From Leptoclinus maculatus (lineage: Eukaryota > Chordata > Actinopteri > Perciformes > Stichaeidae): a stretch of 64,000 nt of DNA. Location of the stretch: the NCBI GenBank assembly GCA_032191485.1, contig JAVDOI010000004.1, positions 17,604,443 through 17,668,442 of the forward strand. The letters run 5' to 3'. The stretch's first letter is position 1; every line of letters begins with the position of its first letter. Below are positions 1 through 9,971 of this stretch, one piece after another. The position numbers and the translations under genes were made by a program. Under the pieces are notes generated by a model. That model was not told where the DNA came from and did not search any database. It saw nothing but the letters and a program-made list of their open reading frames with translations.

Positions 1-1512
1 ATTCACCCACCTCATATTTTAAGACAAAGTTCAAACAGTAAAAATGTTTTCATTTCAGATCCAACTCTTATGTTTTTGGAACAGAAAGGTCTCTTTTTAT
101 GCATCGTTTTTAAGAGAGGCAGGTCAAGCAACATATTCATATTGTAGATATAAAATGAAGTAAAACTCTACAGTCTATATTTCTTGACTCTGACTCAGAA
201 ACAAATCTTTTGGATATTTAAAACCGCCTTCAGACTATCTGTTGCATCTCCAGTAAATTATTTGTTAGTTGAAATAATGCTTCAATCGTCTGCAGAATGA
301 GCAGGAAGTACAATGTTAAGTTGCTTGATATTTGCTTAGACAAACAAAGTACTCTGGTGTGTGCCAACTTTGACGTTAGTGTTTAAACTGGTGCTTTCTA
401 AGTTAACAGCGGAGTTGGATGTTTGAGTTGCAGCGGATCAGGTGCACTAAAAGTGGCACAGCAGCTGCTTTGTTCAGAAAAATGATGGCTGCACTGTCTC
501 ATTAGGTTTCCACTGTTTAGCCCTTTACAACAAATATAATGCCCGTATACTCAGCAGGAGCTGTGTTTACTTTTTACCTGTGTTAAAGTATTTTAATGTG
601 TCCACAGTTCACAGTTTGATGACACAGTTACAATGTAGGTGTTCAACACTTATGGACACATGATTATTAGATGACAAAGGGACATACAGCCAAATTGAGT
701 TGATGACTACCGGTAATACAGTCCAGGTTCAACCCTTTTAACCCTAGGCCTTTTTTTGGCTTCTGCTCGAAAATACTATACCCATACTCAAAGGGGCCTT
801 ACTCTCTAACTACAAGGTCTATTTGAATAATTTCAATTTATTAATAACACTCAAGAGGGTGCGCTTTGGTGAGAGGTGTAAATATTGTGTATATGTTACT
901 GGTTAATAGCAGATGAAGATGGAACACAGCTCAAATGGAAAACAAATTTCAGGTTCGCCTGATTGATATTGATTTATTTATTTGAAATAATGCAGATCGA
1001 AGCCTAAAAATACTCAACAATCATAGCACAACATGTTTGAAGTCTCCACAAAACAGATTTTACTTCGATTGAGTGAAGCAGGCCCACGTTATAAGGCTTC
1101 AGTACGGAGAAATCACGCGAGATCAAGCCAGGTCAAGCCAAATTCTCATTTTTGGAACCAGCTGTTGCAGCTGTTCTATTTTAATTTTATATACTATATA
1201 ACTATATATTTCACTTGTTTATCACTAATATTGTTCAATGACATCATCATACAGCAGTTTGGCATCATTTTGAGCCATTTTGAGCCATTGTGAGCCATTT
1301 TGAGCTCTCTGTGGCAGGTAGTGCACAAATCTATGAAACTGTGGCTCCCCACATTTATTTCTGTTAAATTGATATAGTGTACAGTAGACAGTGCTGCAAT
1401 GAGTGCAGCTGTGATATCCTTAACCTTAATTCACCTCAGCAATTATTAACTCATTTGGCTTATTAGTTGTTTTATGTCTTACTGAGATGTTCTGAAAAGA
1501 AAACTGTGCTTT
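1..1512. other. Upstream non-coding region, no gene seen
   Basis: This AT-rich stretch holds no convincing coding sequence; the 86-codon frame at 1033-1293 has no family resemblance. It presumably contains the promoter and part of a 5'-UTR intron of the glycosyltransferase gene, because a good splice acceptor sits just before that CDS. I could not pick a promoter by eye. A small 10-bp tandem repeat lies at 1271-1305. Confidence 0.5.
1271..1305. repeat. 10-bp tandem repeat, about 3.5 copies
   Basis: The 10-mer TGAGCCATTT repeats in register from 1271. The second copy ends in G instead of T and the fourth is partial (TGAGC). It is a simple minisatellite-like run about 230 bp before the glycosyltransferase exon, with no evident function. 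Confidence 0.7.
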
Positions 1513-1527
1513 CTTTTGTCACTGCAG
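1513..1527 (+). promoter_or_regulatory. Splice acceptor before the b3gnt3-like exon
   Basis: A pyrimidine-rich tract ends in CACTGCAG at 1527, ten bases before the CDS start codon at 1538. B3GNT-type genes commonly carry the whole CDS in one exon after one or more untranslated exons, which fits. The upstream untranslated exon is not identified. Confidence 0.6.
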
Positions 1528-1537
1528 AGTTTCAAGG

Positions 1538-2698
1538 ATGAGAAACATCAGGGTAAAAACTCTGTTGCTGGTGGGAGCTCTTGGTCTACTGGTCCTCCAT
1601 CTCTGCAAAGATTTTATTGACCACAAAAACATTCACCTCAACATAGATGTGAAAGAGGAGAACATTCAAGTAAGGCAACCCTCCACAAATAACTCCTATG
1701 TGTACTCCTGGCCAAAATGTCAAAGAAATACGTCTGCTGCCAACATCACAGGCTTCAGCTCTCTTCCTGGTGAAATAAAAGACCTTCTCTATTATCAACA
1801 CTGTCGCCATTTCCCCATGCTGCTGGACCTTCCTGACAAATGTGGAGGAGTTGATAAATCTGCAGAAGTCTTCCTTCTGCTCGTCATTAAAAGTTCTCCT
1901 GTGAACTACGACCGCCGAGAGGTGCTGCGTAAAACCTGGGCTAAAGAGAGGTTATACAATGATGTGTGGATCCGAAGAATCTTCATCTCTGGAACGATGG
2001 ATACTGGATTTGAGAAAGAGAGACTAAACAAACTACTTGAGCTGGAGCAACGAGAGTACAATGACATCCTCCAATGGGACTTTAATGAAAGATTCTACAA
2101 CCTCACCTTGAAGCAGATACTCTTCCTGGAATGGATGGAAAGAAACTGTCCTAACGCTCGCTTCCTGCTAAATGGTGATGATGACGTCTTTGCCAACACA
2201 AACAACATGGTCGTGTATCTCCAAGGCCTCAAGGACAACGACGGAGGCAAGCACCTATTTACTGGCCATCTGATCTACAATGTGGGGCCCATTAGAGCGT
2301 CACGGAGCAAGTATTTTATCCCAGTTCAGGTACAGCAGTCAGACTCATATCCCCCCTACTGCGGTGGTGGGGGCTTCCTCCTGTCTGGCTACACAGCTTT
2401 GGTCATATACAATATGTCCCAGTCCATTACTATTCTCCCCATTGATGATGTTTACATGGGGATGTGTCTAGCTAAAGCAGGACTAAGTCCTTCTTCTCAT
2501 ATGGGTGTGAAGACGGCAGGGCTGCATATTCCCTCCAGCACACTCGATGGATACGATCCTTGTTATTATAAAGACGTTTTACTGGTACACAGATTCCTTC
2601 CAGCTCACTTGTACCTTATGTGGCACAGAATAAATGATCCCAATCTGAAATGTGGTCCCTCCAAGAAAAAGCTTGAGCAGGACCAAACTGTAAATTAA
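1538..2698 (+). CDS. b3gnt3: N-acetyllactosaminide beta-1,3-N-acetylglucosaminyltransferase 3-like
   Basis: The 386-residue protein is a GT31-family type II Golgi enzyme, expected to add GlcNAc in beta-1,3 linkage to galactose on glycoprotein and mucin-type chains using UDP-GlcNAc. A short cytoplasmic tail precedes a single hydrophobic anchor (about residues 8-22). A stem region follows, with N-glycosylation sequons at N51, N64 and N69, then the catalytic domain from about 108. Family motifs are visible: RREVLRKTW (126-134), the metal/UDP-binding DDD at 214-216 in FLLNGDDDVFA, YCGGGGFLLSG (274-284) and IDDVYMGMC (302-310). Further sequons lie at N188 and N292. The length is close to the roughly 370-residue mammalian enzyme. 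The start is the first ATG after a splice acceptor and directly precedes the anchor. The overall pattern fits B3GNT3 better than B3GNT2 or B3GNT7, but fish carry several B3GNT3-like paralogues, so exact orthology is uncertain. The 3' part is duplicated downstream. Confidence 0.92.
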   Translation: MRNIRVKTLLLVGALGLLVLHLCKDFIDHKNIHLNIDVKEENIQVRQPSTNNSYVYSWPKCQRNTSAANITGFSSLPGEIKDLLYYQHCRHFPMLLDLPDKCGGVDKSAEVFLLLVIKSSPVNYDRREVLRKTWAKERLYNDVWIRRIFISGTMDTGFEKERLNKLLELEQREYNDILQWDFNERFYNLTLKQILFLEWMERNCPNARFLLNGDDDVFANTNNMVVYLQGLKDNDGGKHLFTGHLIYNVGPIRASRSKYFIPVQVQQSDSYPPYCGGGGFLLSGYTALVIYNMSQSITILPIDDVYMGMCLAKAGLSPSSHMGVKTAGLHIPSSTLDGYDPCYYKDVLLVHRFLPAHLYLMWHRINDPNLKCGPSKKKLEQDQTVN

Positions 2699-2820
2699 AT
2701 GTGGTGACAGAGCATGTTGACACTTTGATCCCTGCACCAGCTCTTAGATTGTGAGTACAGGTATGCCCTTCATTCCATCATGACAAAAGGTTTGAAGGTG
2801 TTTTCTACCACGATTCAGCT
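2418..2820 (+). repeat. Duplicated segment A, first copy (403 bp)
   Basis: This stretch covers codon 294 to the stop codon of the b3gnt3-like gene plus 122 bp of 3' flank. It recurs at 4348-4750, offset 1,930 bp. I see two differences: T to G at 4457, which changes His330 to Gln, and A to G just after the stop codon. Identity is about 99.5 %, so the duplication is recent. Confidence 0.9.
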
Positions 2821-3852
2821 GCAAGCTTCGGCGCGGTCCAACGGAATGTTTTTTATTCTCAATGTCATCACTGCGTGAGAGCAGTCAGCCTTACTCAAAT
2901 GAGCACTGCAGTTGGTAGTGTACTTTCTTTTCACATTCTTTGTTAGTGAGCAGCTTTCATTGCAATTAAAAATGGGTTTGCAAAACCCGTTTCATACAAG
3001 GCTTCATTGTTGGCTACATCTGATCTGACAGATAAGACCGACAAATTACCAGAATAGAATTACCGGAATAAACAAGTATAGCAACTTTTCTTTTTGGCTC
3101 TGACATCTCTGTCGCTGTTTGTTTCCATTCCCAAAACATGACAAAAACACAATCACTTCCTTCTCACCTTTATCCCCCAACCTGACCTTGCGTCACCATG
3201 GTTACTCTAGGCTTTATTAGTTGCACTCAACTGTTGAGAAAAGACAAAACAACTCGGCCTTTTTAGCTTGCAAAATGTTACACTTTTATTTATCAGTTTG
3301 TTACTGTGAAGGTACCATACACAAACAGCTGTTTAATGCTTGAAACAGGTTTGATGAGAGCCGTGAGATTCAACCATACATTCAATTTGCAGTCCGTAAA
3401 ATGAAAAAACTAAATAAAAACAGCAACCTAAAGAGGCTAATTGTTCCGGAGCTGTTGGGATGGATGACATCTCTCACGTTACATAGGATAATAACACATT
3501 CAATAAAAAATATTGATTAATGTAGCTTTAAGCTGTTTGTGAAACCAAAGTATGCACAAATATACATCATGCTTAATGACATCGTAAAAAATGAAAAATC
3601 TAAACCAAAGCTGCGGACATTAGCATGTCTAGCTAACTATCTCACCAATGTGACAGCCGCTCTGCTTGGTTCGCCCTGCTGTTGCTCTGTTTTCCTTCTC
3701 CTTGTTACAGACCAATCAGAGGTTAATCAATCTGCTGTATGCTGGTAAAGAAACAATACCCAGCTCTAGGTGTGAGTGATGCAGGATGATAGTGTATACT
3801 GTGTTGTCCACAGTCTTACAAAAATATCAATAAAAAATCCTCAAGACTAATG
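2821..3852. other. Copy-1-specific 3' flank of b3gnt3-like, no gene seen
   Basis: These 1,032 bp interrupt what is continuous in the second copy (4750/4754). They are therefore either an insertion in copy 1 or a deletion from copy 2. No terminal inverted repeats are visible at the edges. AATAAA motifs occur at 3067 and near 3500 and 3828. The 69-codon frame at 3539-3748 shows no family features. Confidence 0.5.
3067..3072 (+). promoter_or_regulatory. Candidate polyadenylation signal
   Basis: This is the first canonical AATAAA after the b3gnt3-like stop codon (about 370 bp downstream). Others follow near 3500 and 3828, so which is used cannot be decided from sequence alone. Confidence 0.3.
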
Positions 3853-4350
3853 ATGTAATCTTAGTTCACACGTGAAAACATTCTTTTTAATTTAAAGATA
3901 TTTTTGTCAGTATGTGCCTGTATATTTGTGTTCAGAAAGAGACGAATGTATGTTTGTGTGCCTTACGTCAGTGCTTCTCGAGTTACACCCCTAGTTATTA
4001 CCGTACGTGGTGGTGGTGAAACAAAACAAGAGCATTCTGAGAAACCTTCTTATAATAGTCTTGTGTGTCAAGGAATGACACAAATGTTCTGTTTGGGCGG
4101 TGAGCATTTACACCATATTCCATCAGTTTAGGTTTGTGTGAGTGCTTCCTTCTGGAGACAATATGAGAGGAATATTATCTAATGGCTCAGTCTTGTTGTT
4201 CCTCCTTTAAGAAAGAGATATGTTGTGTGGCTTGAAACTGAAAAGATCCAGTATTGTGAATTGCTTTTTTGGGGTACTTTTTTGCAAATGTTTAATATAA
4301 AGTGAAGGCCATGTGACCAGAGCTAAATACAGCTTGAGGTTGAAAGCCCC
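3853..4350 (+). repeat. Duplicated segments B and C, first copy
   Basis: 3853-3978 recurs at 4754-4879, and 3994-4350 recurs at 5418-5786. In copy 1 the two parts are nearly adjacent; in copy 2 they are separated by about 540 bp (4880-5417). Differences include scattered substitutions and, in copy 2, a perfect hairpin at 5732-5760 that replaces the copy-1 sequence near 4309. Confidence 0.85.
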
Positions 4351-4628
4351 AGTCCATTACTATTCTCCCCATTGATGATGTTTACATGGGGATGTGTCTA
4401 GCTAAAGCAGGACTAAGTCCTTCTTCTCATATGGGTGTGAAGACGGCAGGGCTGCAGATTCCCTCCAGCACACTCGATGGATACGATCCTTGTTATTATA
4501 AAGACGTTTTACTGGTACACAGATTCCTTCCAGCTCACTTGTACCTTATGTGGCACAGAATAAATGATCCCAATCTGAAATGTGGTCCCTCCAAGAAAAA
4601 GCTTGAGCAGGACCAAACTGTAAATTGA
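4348..4628 (+). pseudogene. b3gnt3-like C-terminal fragment (5'-truncated duplicate)
   Basis: The frame matches residues 294-386 of the upstream glycosyltransferase with one substitution (His330 to Gln) and the same stop position. It starts mid-codon at a duplication junction with a CCC microhomology, has no anchor and lacks the DDD motif. It cannot make an active enzyme alone. The near-identity means the frame is open because the duplication is young, not because of selection. Its first ATG (4386) corresponds to Met307 and is unlikely to be a real start. Confidence 0.88.
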
Positions 4629-4753
4629 ATGTGGTGACAGAGCATGTTGACACTTTGATCCCTGCACCAGCTCTTAGATTGTGAGTACAGGTATGCCCTT
4701 CATTCCATCATGACAAAAGGTTTGAAGGTGTTTTCTACCACGATTCAGCTGTA

Positions 4754-5786
4754 ATGTAATCTTAGTTCACACGTGAAAACATTTTTTTTCATTTAAAGAT
4801 ATTTTTGTCAGTATGTGCCTGTATATTTGTGTTCAGAAAGAGACAAATGTATGTTTGTGTGCCTTACGTCAGTGCTTCTTGACCAGAAACCACTGTTCAA
4901 ATGCTCTTTATATATTTATAAAGCAACACTCAGTAATAACTATTACAAGGGGTCTCCAGTAAGAATTCTCATGGAAAATTACTGTATGCTTTTAGGACTC
5001 TTTTTTAACATCAGTTTGTTGTATGTATAAATATCCAAATCTATTTTATTTTTATGCTGCTAAGAATGGGTCATTCTGCATATTGGGATATTTTTGTATC
5101 GTTAATGGCTTTGAGATGAAAATGTGTACCGCGTAAACATGTATATAATATGAATAAAAAAACAAATTTTGATGTGCATAATGTGTTTTCAGACCTTTTC
5201 CAGCGCACACTTGATGTGTAGCTACATATGTATACAGATATAGGCGATAGCCCTGCGCACAGTTGTAAACATTCCAACATCATTAAGTGAGTTTTTGAAA
5301 GTGAAGAGTTCAGAGGCTGTGATGTGCGTATAAGATACTGGGTGAGATCACAGTTGAAGATAAACACACCAACTTCCATCAGTCATATATCAACAATGTA
5401 GAATGGAACACCATTAGGTTATTACCGTACGTGGTGGTGGTGAAACAAAACAAGAGCATTCTGAGAAACCTTCTTATAATAGTCTTGTGTGGCAAGGAAT
5501 GACACAAATGTTCTGTTTGGGCGGTGAGCATTTACACCATATTCCATCAGTTTAGGTTTGTGTGAGTGCTTCCTTCTGGAGACAATATGAGAGGAATATT
5601 ATCTAATGGCTCAGTCTTGTTGTTCCTCCTTTAAGAAAGAGATATGTTGTGTGGCTTGAAACTGAAAAGATCCAGTATTGTGAATTGCTTTTTTGGGGTA
5701 CTTTTTTGCAAATGTTTAATATAAAGTGAAGGTACATGGTACAAGCTGTGTACCATGTACAAGTACAGCTTGAGGTTGAAAGCCCC
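4754..5786 (+). repeat. Duplicated segments B and C, second copy, with intervening 540 bp
   Basis: 4754-4879 matches 3853-3978, and 5418-5786 matches 3994-4350. The stretch 4880-5417 between them has no counterpart in copy 1. It contains an AATAAA at 5153 and no gene that I can support. Confidence 0.8.
5732..5760. repeat. Perfect 12-bp inverted repeat with 5-nt loop
   Basis: GTACATGGTACA (5732-5743) and its exact reverse complement TGTACCATGTAC (5749-5760) flank AGCTG. It is absent from the paralogous position near 4309, so it arose or was lost after the duplication. Confidence 0.85.
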
Positions 5787-6721
5787 CACTGAAACAGAAA
5801 CATTTAATATTAGGAGTTGATATGCAGAGAACCTGCCCACTATTTTTCAGTTTGATGAATGTGAGACCTCATTTAAGCAAATGTAGCTGTCTCATACTAT
5901 TCCCCGTTTTCAAATGGACATATTTGCGGTAGAACTAGATGAAACCTGTTATAACTTGTGTCCAGCTATTGTTTACTTGTAGTGAGGTGAACGTGATAAC
6001 CTCTTACTGTTTTTTATATTGTTGGATTTTATAGATATTAAACTGTATCTCTGGAATTTGTATTTCCCTCCAGAAAAATGATGCCTCACACCGGTCAGAG
6101 TTAAGTGAAATTTAAATAAAAATGAAAGGATGACTTATTTGGGGATTCAGTGAATTTACAGCAGAGCGGTAGGGGTGTGTATAAAGTATGACTGTGGTCT
6201 CAAAGGGGGATATGGAACCGTGGTGTCCAAAATAGTGTTTCCAAAATATGTTACAGTACTAAATTACGTCACAATCCACCCACAGTTAATTCACGTGCAA
6301 CATACAGACCACATGGCAAGTAAACTGCACCGTGTACCACTTTTACTTCCACTTTTACTAATGTACCTTGTCCAAAATATATGTAACATTTTTGGACAAG
6401 CAACTCACCGCAAAAATAAAAGCACTCAGAGAATATTTGAGGAATAACATATTACTAATGACAATCGCAGTAGTTGATTATTAAATGTTTTATCTCTTTG
6501 TATTTTAGCACTAATGGTATAGAATGGATGTGTTAATATGGTTTTAGCACCAAAGGAAACAGGGGGAGTCATCTTGTGGGCAAATAGTGTAACTGCAGGA
6601 CTAAATGAAAAAACTGATTTAAGAAACAAATAAACAGGAGTAAATTAAGGTCTATACAGTATGTACCAATTTAGTTTTAAGAAAGACAATTCCCTCTCAT
6701 CTGAAATGTTGCATACAAGGT
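5787..6721. other. Intergenic sequence, no gene seen
   Basis: This is AT-rich non-coding sequence. The only structure I can point to is an 11-bp inverted repeat, CTTGTCCAAAA (6367-6377) with TTTTGGACAAG (6390-6400). The frames at 6175-6447 and 6426-6629 lack any recognisable protein features. Confidence 0.5.
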
Positions 6722-6970
6722 TTAAGGTTCAGGTTCATCTTTATTGACTGAGGAAATTCAGTTGAAGCCCCCTCTACGCTTCACACACACAAAAGGTATA
6801 AACAAATATTTTAATATTTTAAATTAGAAGTAGAAATAGAAGAAAGTGCATTAAAGTAGCACTAAAGGAAAAAAGAAAAACAAAATTGTACTGTATTAAC
6901 GAAGTTCTGTCTTGTGTGTATAAACATATAAAATCTGGACAATATGTGCAATATCAGTATAATATGCAAG
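6722..6970. repeat. Probable dispersed-repeat remnant
   Basis: It begins with a TTTATTGAC...GGAAATTCAG stretch followed by CA-rich and A/T-rich sequence and ends in runs resembling 'GTGCAATA'. This style is common in interspersed repeats of fish genomes. The assignment rests on general resemblance only and no class is given. Confidence 0.35.
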
Positions 6971-7899
6971 CTATAGTGCAATAGACTTGAGGTTGTAGTG
7001 AGGACTGTTTGGGCCCTGCTTCAGATCCATCTGACCGAATCGACACTTGCGACCTGTGTGCTGGGATTCAGTCCTCTTCCTCTTCTGCTGTCCTCTCTCC
7101 TCCACCCTTTTCCTTGTAGCATCCAGTTCCCGCTGAAAGAACTTTGGTGAAGGAAGATCAGAGATGCTGTCGATTAATTCTGGCTGGGGAGGGAGACGCC
7201 ACAATGACACCATCTTCATGAGGTTGCACACAGGAAAGGAGCCCTGGCCAGAGACCCATGGATTCCAGCTCTGTCTTCATCCAGATCCTCTGCTCCTGGG
7301 AACAGGTCCACTGGCTGACTTCATGGTCGTAGCCAGGGAGCTGTGGAGGAGGACGGGTGGGGACAGCTAACGGCCTCGGTAACGGCTCACCTAGTCAGAC
7401 AAGAATAAACAGAGCAAATTAGTACGATTTTGGGTGCGTCTTGATTTAATCTTTTTGACATGAAAAACATTCTAATACTAACTTTGATCTCTCTGTGCAG
7501 TTGACAGTTGACCGAGCTCTGCAGACGTCTCAGGAGAAATCAGGGGTGCCTCTGACACTATAGAGAATATTAAACATGTTATTATTATTATTGACAGTAA
7601 CATGAAGCAAGACTGTAACATGACATCTACACTGTAGTCTGTGAAACTCAGCAAGCTGGACACTAGAGTGCTGCCTCCTACTTTTTGTCCGAATACAGTG
7701 TAGCAGTAACTTTAAAGAATTAACAACCGTTTTGATGGACACTACATATAGTATATTTTTTAAATGCAAATACAGGTCAAATAATACACACCAGGGACTG
7801 TGACAGTCGCCTCTGTTGATGGACGACCTGCTCCTTCTGGCAGCAGACATGAGAGCTCCTGGGGAACAGGCACAGGTCTCTTTACAGTTAGAGCAGCGG
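6971..7899 (-). pseudogene. Minus-strand multi-exon gene remnant, family not established
   Basis: Three consecutive exon-like blocks read in one frame across phase-1 introns. Block one is 7899-7792 (108 nt; acceptor CTCCTTGCAG, donor G|GTGTGT). Block two is 7557-7483 (75 nt; acceptor CTCTATAG, donor A|GTTAGT). Block three runs from 7366 (acceptor CCGTTAG) to about 6971. Block three encodes LPGYDHEVSQW and MKTELESMGLWPG, then needs a one-base shift near 7240 to continue as VSLWRLPPQPELIDSISDLP and a basic stretch RGQQKRKR, before stopping at 6971. The preserved frame and phase argue for a real gene, and the frameshift for decay. I vaguely associate the LWR-PPQPELID-LPSPKFFQ pattern with a multi-copy fish family of unknown function but cannot confirm this. 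If that is right, sequence between FFQ and RELDATRK has been lost internally. Confidence 0.45.
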
Positions 7900-8859
7900 C
7901 TGCAAGGAGAGAAGGATCACAAAACATAATCAATGGTTTATAACGGATATGAGCACAGTGAATATGACAGATACGTTTAAATGTTAGATGCATTTACCAT
8001 CTACTTGTGAACCCTTCAGATGAGTTGGTGCAGCTAGTGCAGCAGATGGTCATTTATATTTTGACAATATACAAACACTACTGTTAGTATTGTTACTTCT
8101 CCTTTCTCAGGCTTATCCAATGACACATTAATATATAAAGAGTATACTTCATTAATACACGTGTGTTTATGTTTCAATGGGTTAATATTCAGTCGCCAGT
8201 CATGATGTAACCTAGGCAGGTGAAGCAACATGGCACACTTCAAACACATGCAGTCATTCAGGTGTTAGTAACACAGCAGTTTCATATATACATATTTTTT
8301 CTTTTTATCCATATAAGAAAACAAAGAGTGATACGTACCCTCATCATGACTGGTATCAATTCATAGTCACTAGGACAACAAGCAGAACACCAAAACATGA
8401 GACAGAACGATTCAAGTCATGCTTCATGTGGGATAAGAAGTCATGGTCCCAGGGTTGTCGGTTGACGGCAGAACGTTTTGGGTGAAAAACCTCTTTCTGT
8501 TCCTGAAGCCTGTTGTTGTCTGGCTGTTGATGATGATGCAGAAACAGCTGTTAAACACAAACAAAAAACATATCATATATACTGAATAGAATACACGATT
8601 AATAGCAAACCGGCTGAACTGTAACTGATTTTGCATCTTCAGGTGGTAGAAACAAATAAATAAAAGACAGCAAGTGTCTACTCACATCTCTGCACATGTT
8701 GCTTTGAAGGAGATACTCAGCATCCCTCTCTCCAACTCTTCATCTTCATCCATCACTGAGATGCAAACAGACGAGAATTAGAACGTCATTAAATGAATAT
8801 CTTCTTGTACTTCTTGTATAATGTAATAAACAACATTATTTTAACAGTGATGGAGAAAG
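7900..8859. other. Intron-like or intergenic sequence
   Basis: Apart from the possible exon at 8686-8753 and an open stretch downstream of 8547 on the minus strand, I see no supported feature. A very good minus-strand donor (GG|GTACGTAT at 8339/8338) hints at one more small exon whose boundaries I could not fix. Confidence 0.4.
8686..8753 (-). other. Possible first coding exon of the minus-strand gene
   Basis: An ATG at 8753 opens an acidic peptide MDEDEELERGMLSISFKATCAE that ends at a strong donor (AT|GTGAGT at 8686/8685). A plausible acceptor lies downstream on this strand (TTTAACAG before 8547), but the frame that looks most protein-like after it does not match the exon's phase. Linkage to the 6971-7899 exons is therefore weak. 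Confidence 0.25.
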
Positions 8860-9215
8860 TCTACACATGTTGTACTTCACTAAAAAATATATGTATTAAT
8901 ACCACCACATGGTGTAAATACTCTTTAAGTAAAAGTCCTGCATTCAAATCTTACTTACTCAAAGTCTGACTTAAGTAAAAGTAGAAAAAGTAAACTTTAA
9001 GGAGCAAAAATAAAAAGTACTCATGATGCAGAATATTATATATTATAGTATTATAATTATTGAGGCATTAATGTGTTCATCACTTTAATGACTTTATACA
9101 CTGCTGGTAGTTTAATCTGTAATAACATAATCATTTATTAGTTGAGTATATTTTGTCTGATATCTTTAATCTGCTCAGTAACTAGCTAATGCTGTCAAAG
9201 ACACGTGGAGCAGTT
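8860..9215. repeat. Fish-type dispersed repeat (AAGTAAAAGT... family)
   Basis: The stretch contains AAGTAAAAGTCCTGCATTCA, then AGTAAAAGTA, AAAAGTACTCATGATGCAGA, ACTGCTGGTAGTTTAATCTG and TCAGTAACTAGCTAATGCTG in order. I recognise this order as a very common interspersed sequence in fish genomes, usually non-autonomous. CpG is nearly absent, in contrast to the region that follows. The transposon class is not assigned. Confidence 0.55.
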
Positions 9216-9322
9216 AATGTACATAACTATAAACTACATGCATTAATGACGATACGTGACGTGATACAACGGAGACGTGCGTGTTTATTTAACGTTAACG
9301 TGATTCACATGAAGCACCGGGT

Positions 9323-9403
9323 CCGGTGTTACGGTTTAACCAGGGACCATGTTAACTGGCGACCTTCAGCCGAATGAGTCTCATGTTGTCGTAGTTATGG
9401 CAG
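9323..9403. repeat. Left arm of an 81-bp inverted repeat
   Basis: It runs from CCGGTGTTACGG to GTTATGGCAG and is the reverse complement of 9891-9971 with one mismatch (GTAGTT against GTTGTT). The arms are separated by 487 bp. Confidence 0.9.
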
Positions 9404-9754
9404 CTGTTGAAAATGGGAAGATAACACGTAGCTGTCCTTGTGAATGCCGCATTGTTTAATTTTGCAGTACAGTGTCAAACCTTCTAATTTACAGTATATG
9501 GTCAAAACATACCGGATTCCACGTCGGAGATTCTTTTGATGAAACGAGTCCACTAGAGTTTGAAACGTCGCTTGTTGTTTATGTGTTGAAACAGGAAGAG
9601 AGCACGTTGCTCTTCCTTTGAAATAATAAAGTTGGTAAAAAACACATAATCGTCTTTGGAGCCTGTTTTGTGCAAACATGTGTCACGTAGAAGAACTCTG
9701 TAGCACAGTTAAAATAAGAAAACAAATGCATATAAATATAAATAAATCCTATTT

Positions 9755-9828
9755 ACGGGATTCGAACTCATGTCATTGTGTGGGGAAAAAAAGTGGATTA
9801 TTGGAAGCACTACCACTACGCCACCATC
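9755..9828 (-). repeat. tRNA-derived (SINE-head-like) sequence
   Basis: On the minus strand a box-A match TGGCGTAGTGG (9823-9813) is followed at tRNA-like distance by a box-B match GAGTTCGAATCCC (9769-9757); the whole stretch is 74 nt. The T-arm pairs at about four of five positions. The seven bases before box A cannot pair with those after the T-arm, so there is no acceptor stem and this is not a working tRNA gene. It looks like a tRNA-derived SINE head or relic, and lies inside the large inverted repeat. Confidence 0.45.
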
Positions 9829-9890
9829 AGCATACTTTGTTGGCTCGTAGGGTAAATTTAAACAACGTACAACACAGTCAGCAGTCGCTC

Positions 9891-9971
9891 CTGCCATAAC
9901 AACGACAACATGAGACTCATTCGGCTGAAGGTCGCCAGTTAACATGGTCCCTGGTTAAACCGTAACACCGG
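9891..9971. repeat. Right arm of the 81-bp inverted repeat
   Basis: This is the reverse complement of 9323-9403 with one mismatch. The outer flanks of the two arms do not match and I see no clear target duplication, so it may be a fold-back element or an inverted local duplication. Confidence 0.9.

Noticed and set aside
1033..1293. 86-residue frame upstream of the glycosyltransferase
   Set aside because: AT-rich composition, no recognisable domain, and no splice or start context that supports it.
4386..4628. Independent small protein from the duplicated b3gnt3 tail
   Set aside because: It is an internal piece of a catalytic domain lacking the DDD site and signal anchor; the open frame is explained by recent duplication.
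9755..9828. Functional tRNA gene on the minus strand
   Set aside because: Box A and box B are present, but no acceptor stem can form and there is no clear anticodon arm.
9189..9945. Frames at 9189-9377 (+) and 9709-9945 (-) sharing a C- or N-terminal peptide
   Set aside because: The shared peptide is the translation of the two inverted-repeat arms; no family features are present.
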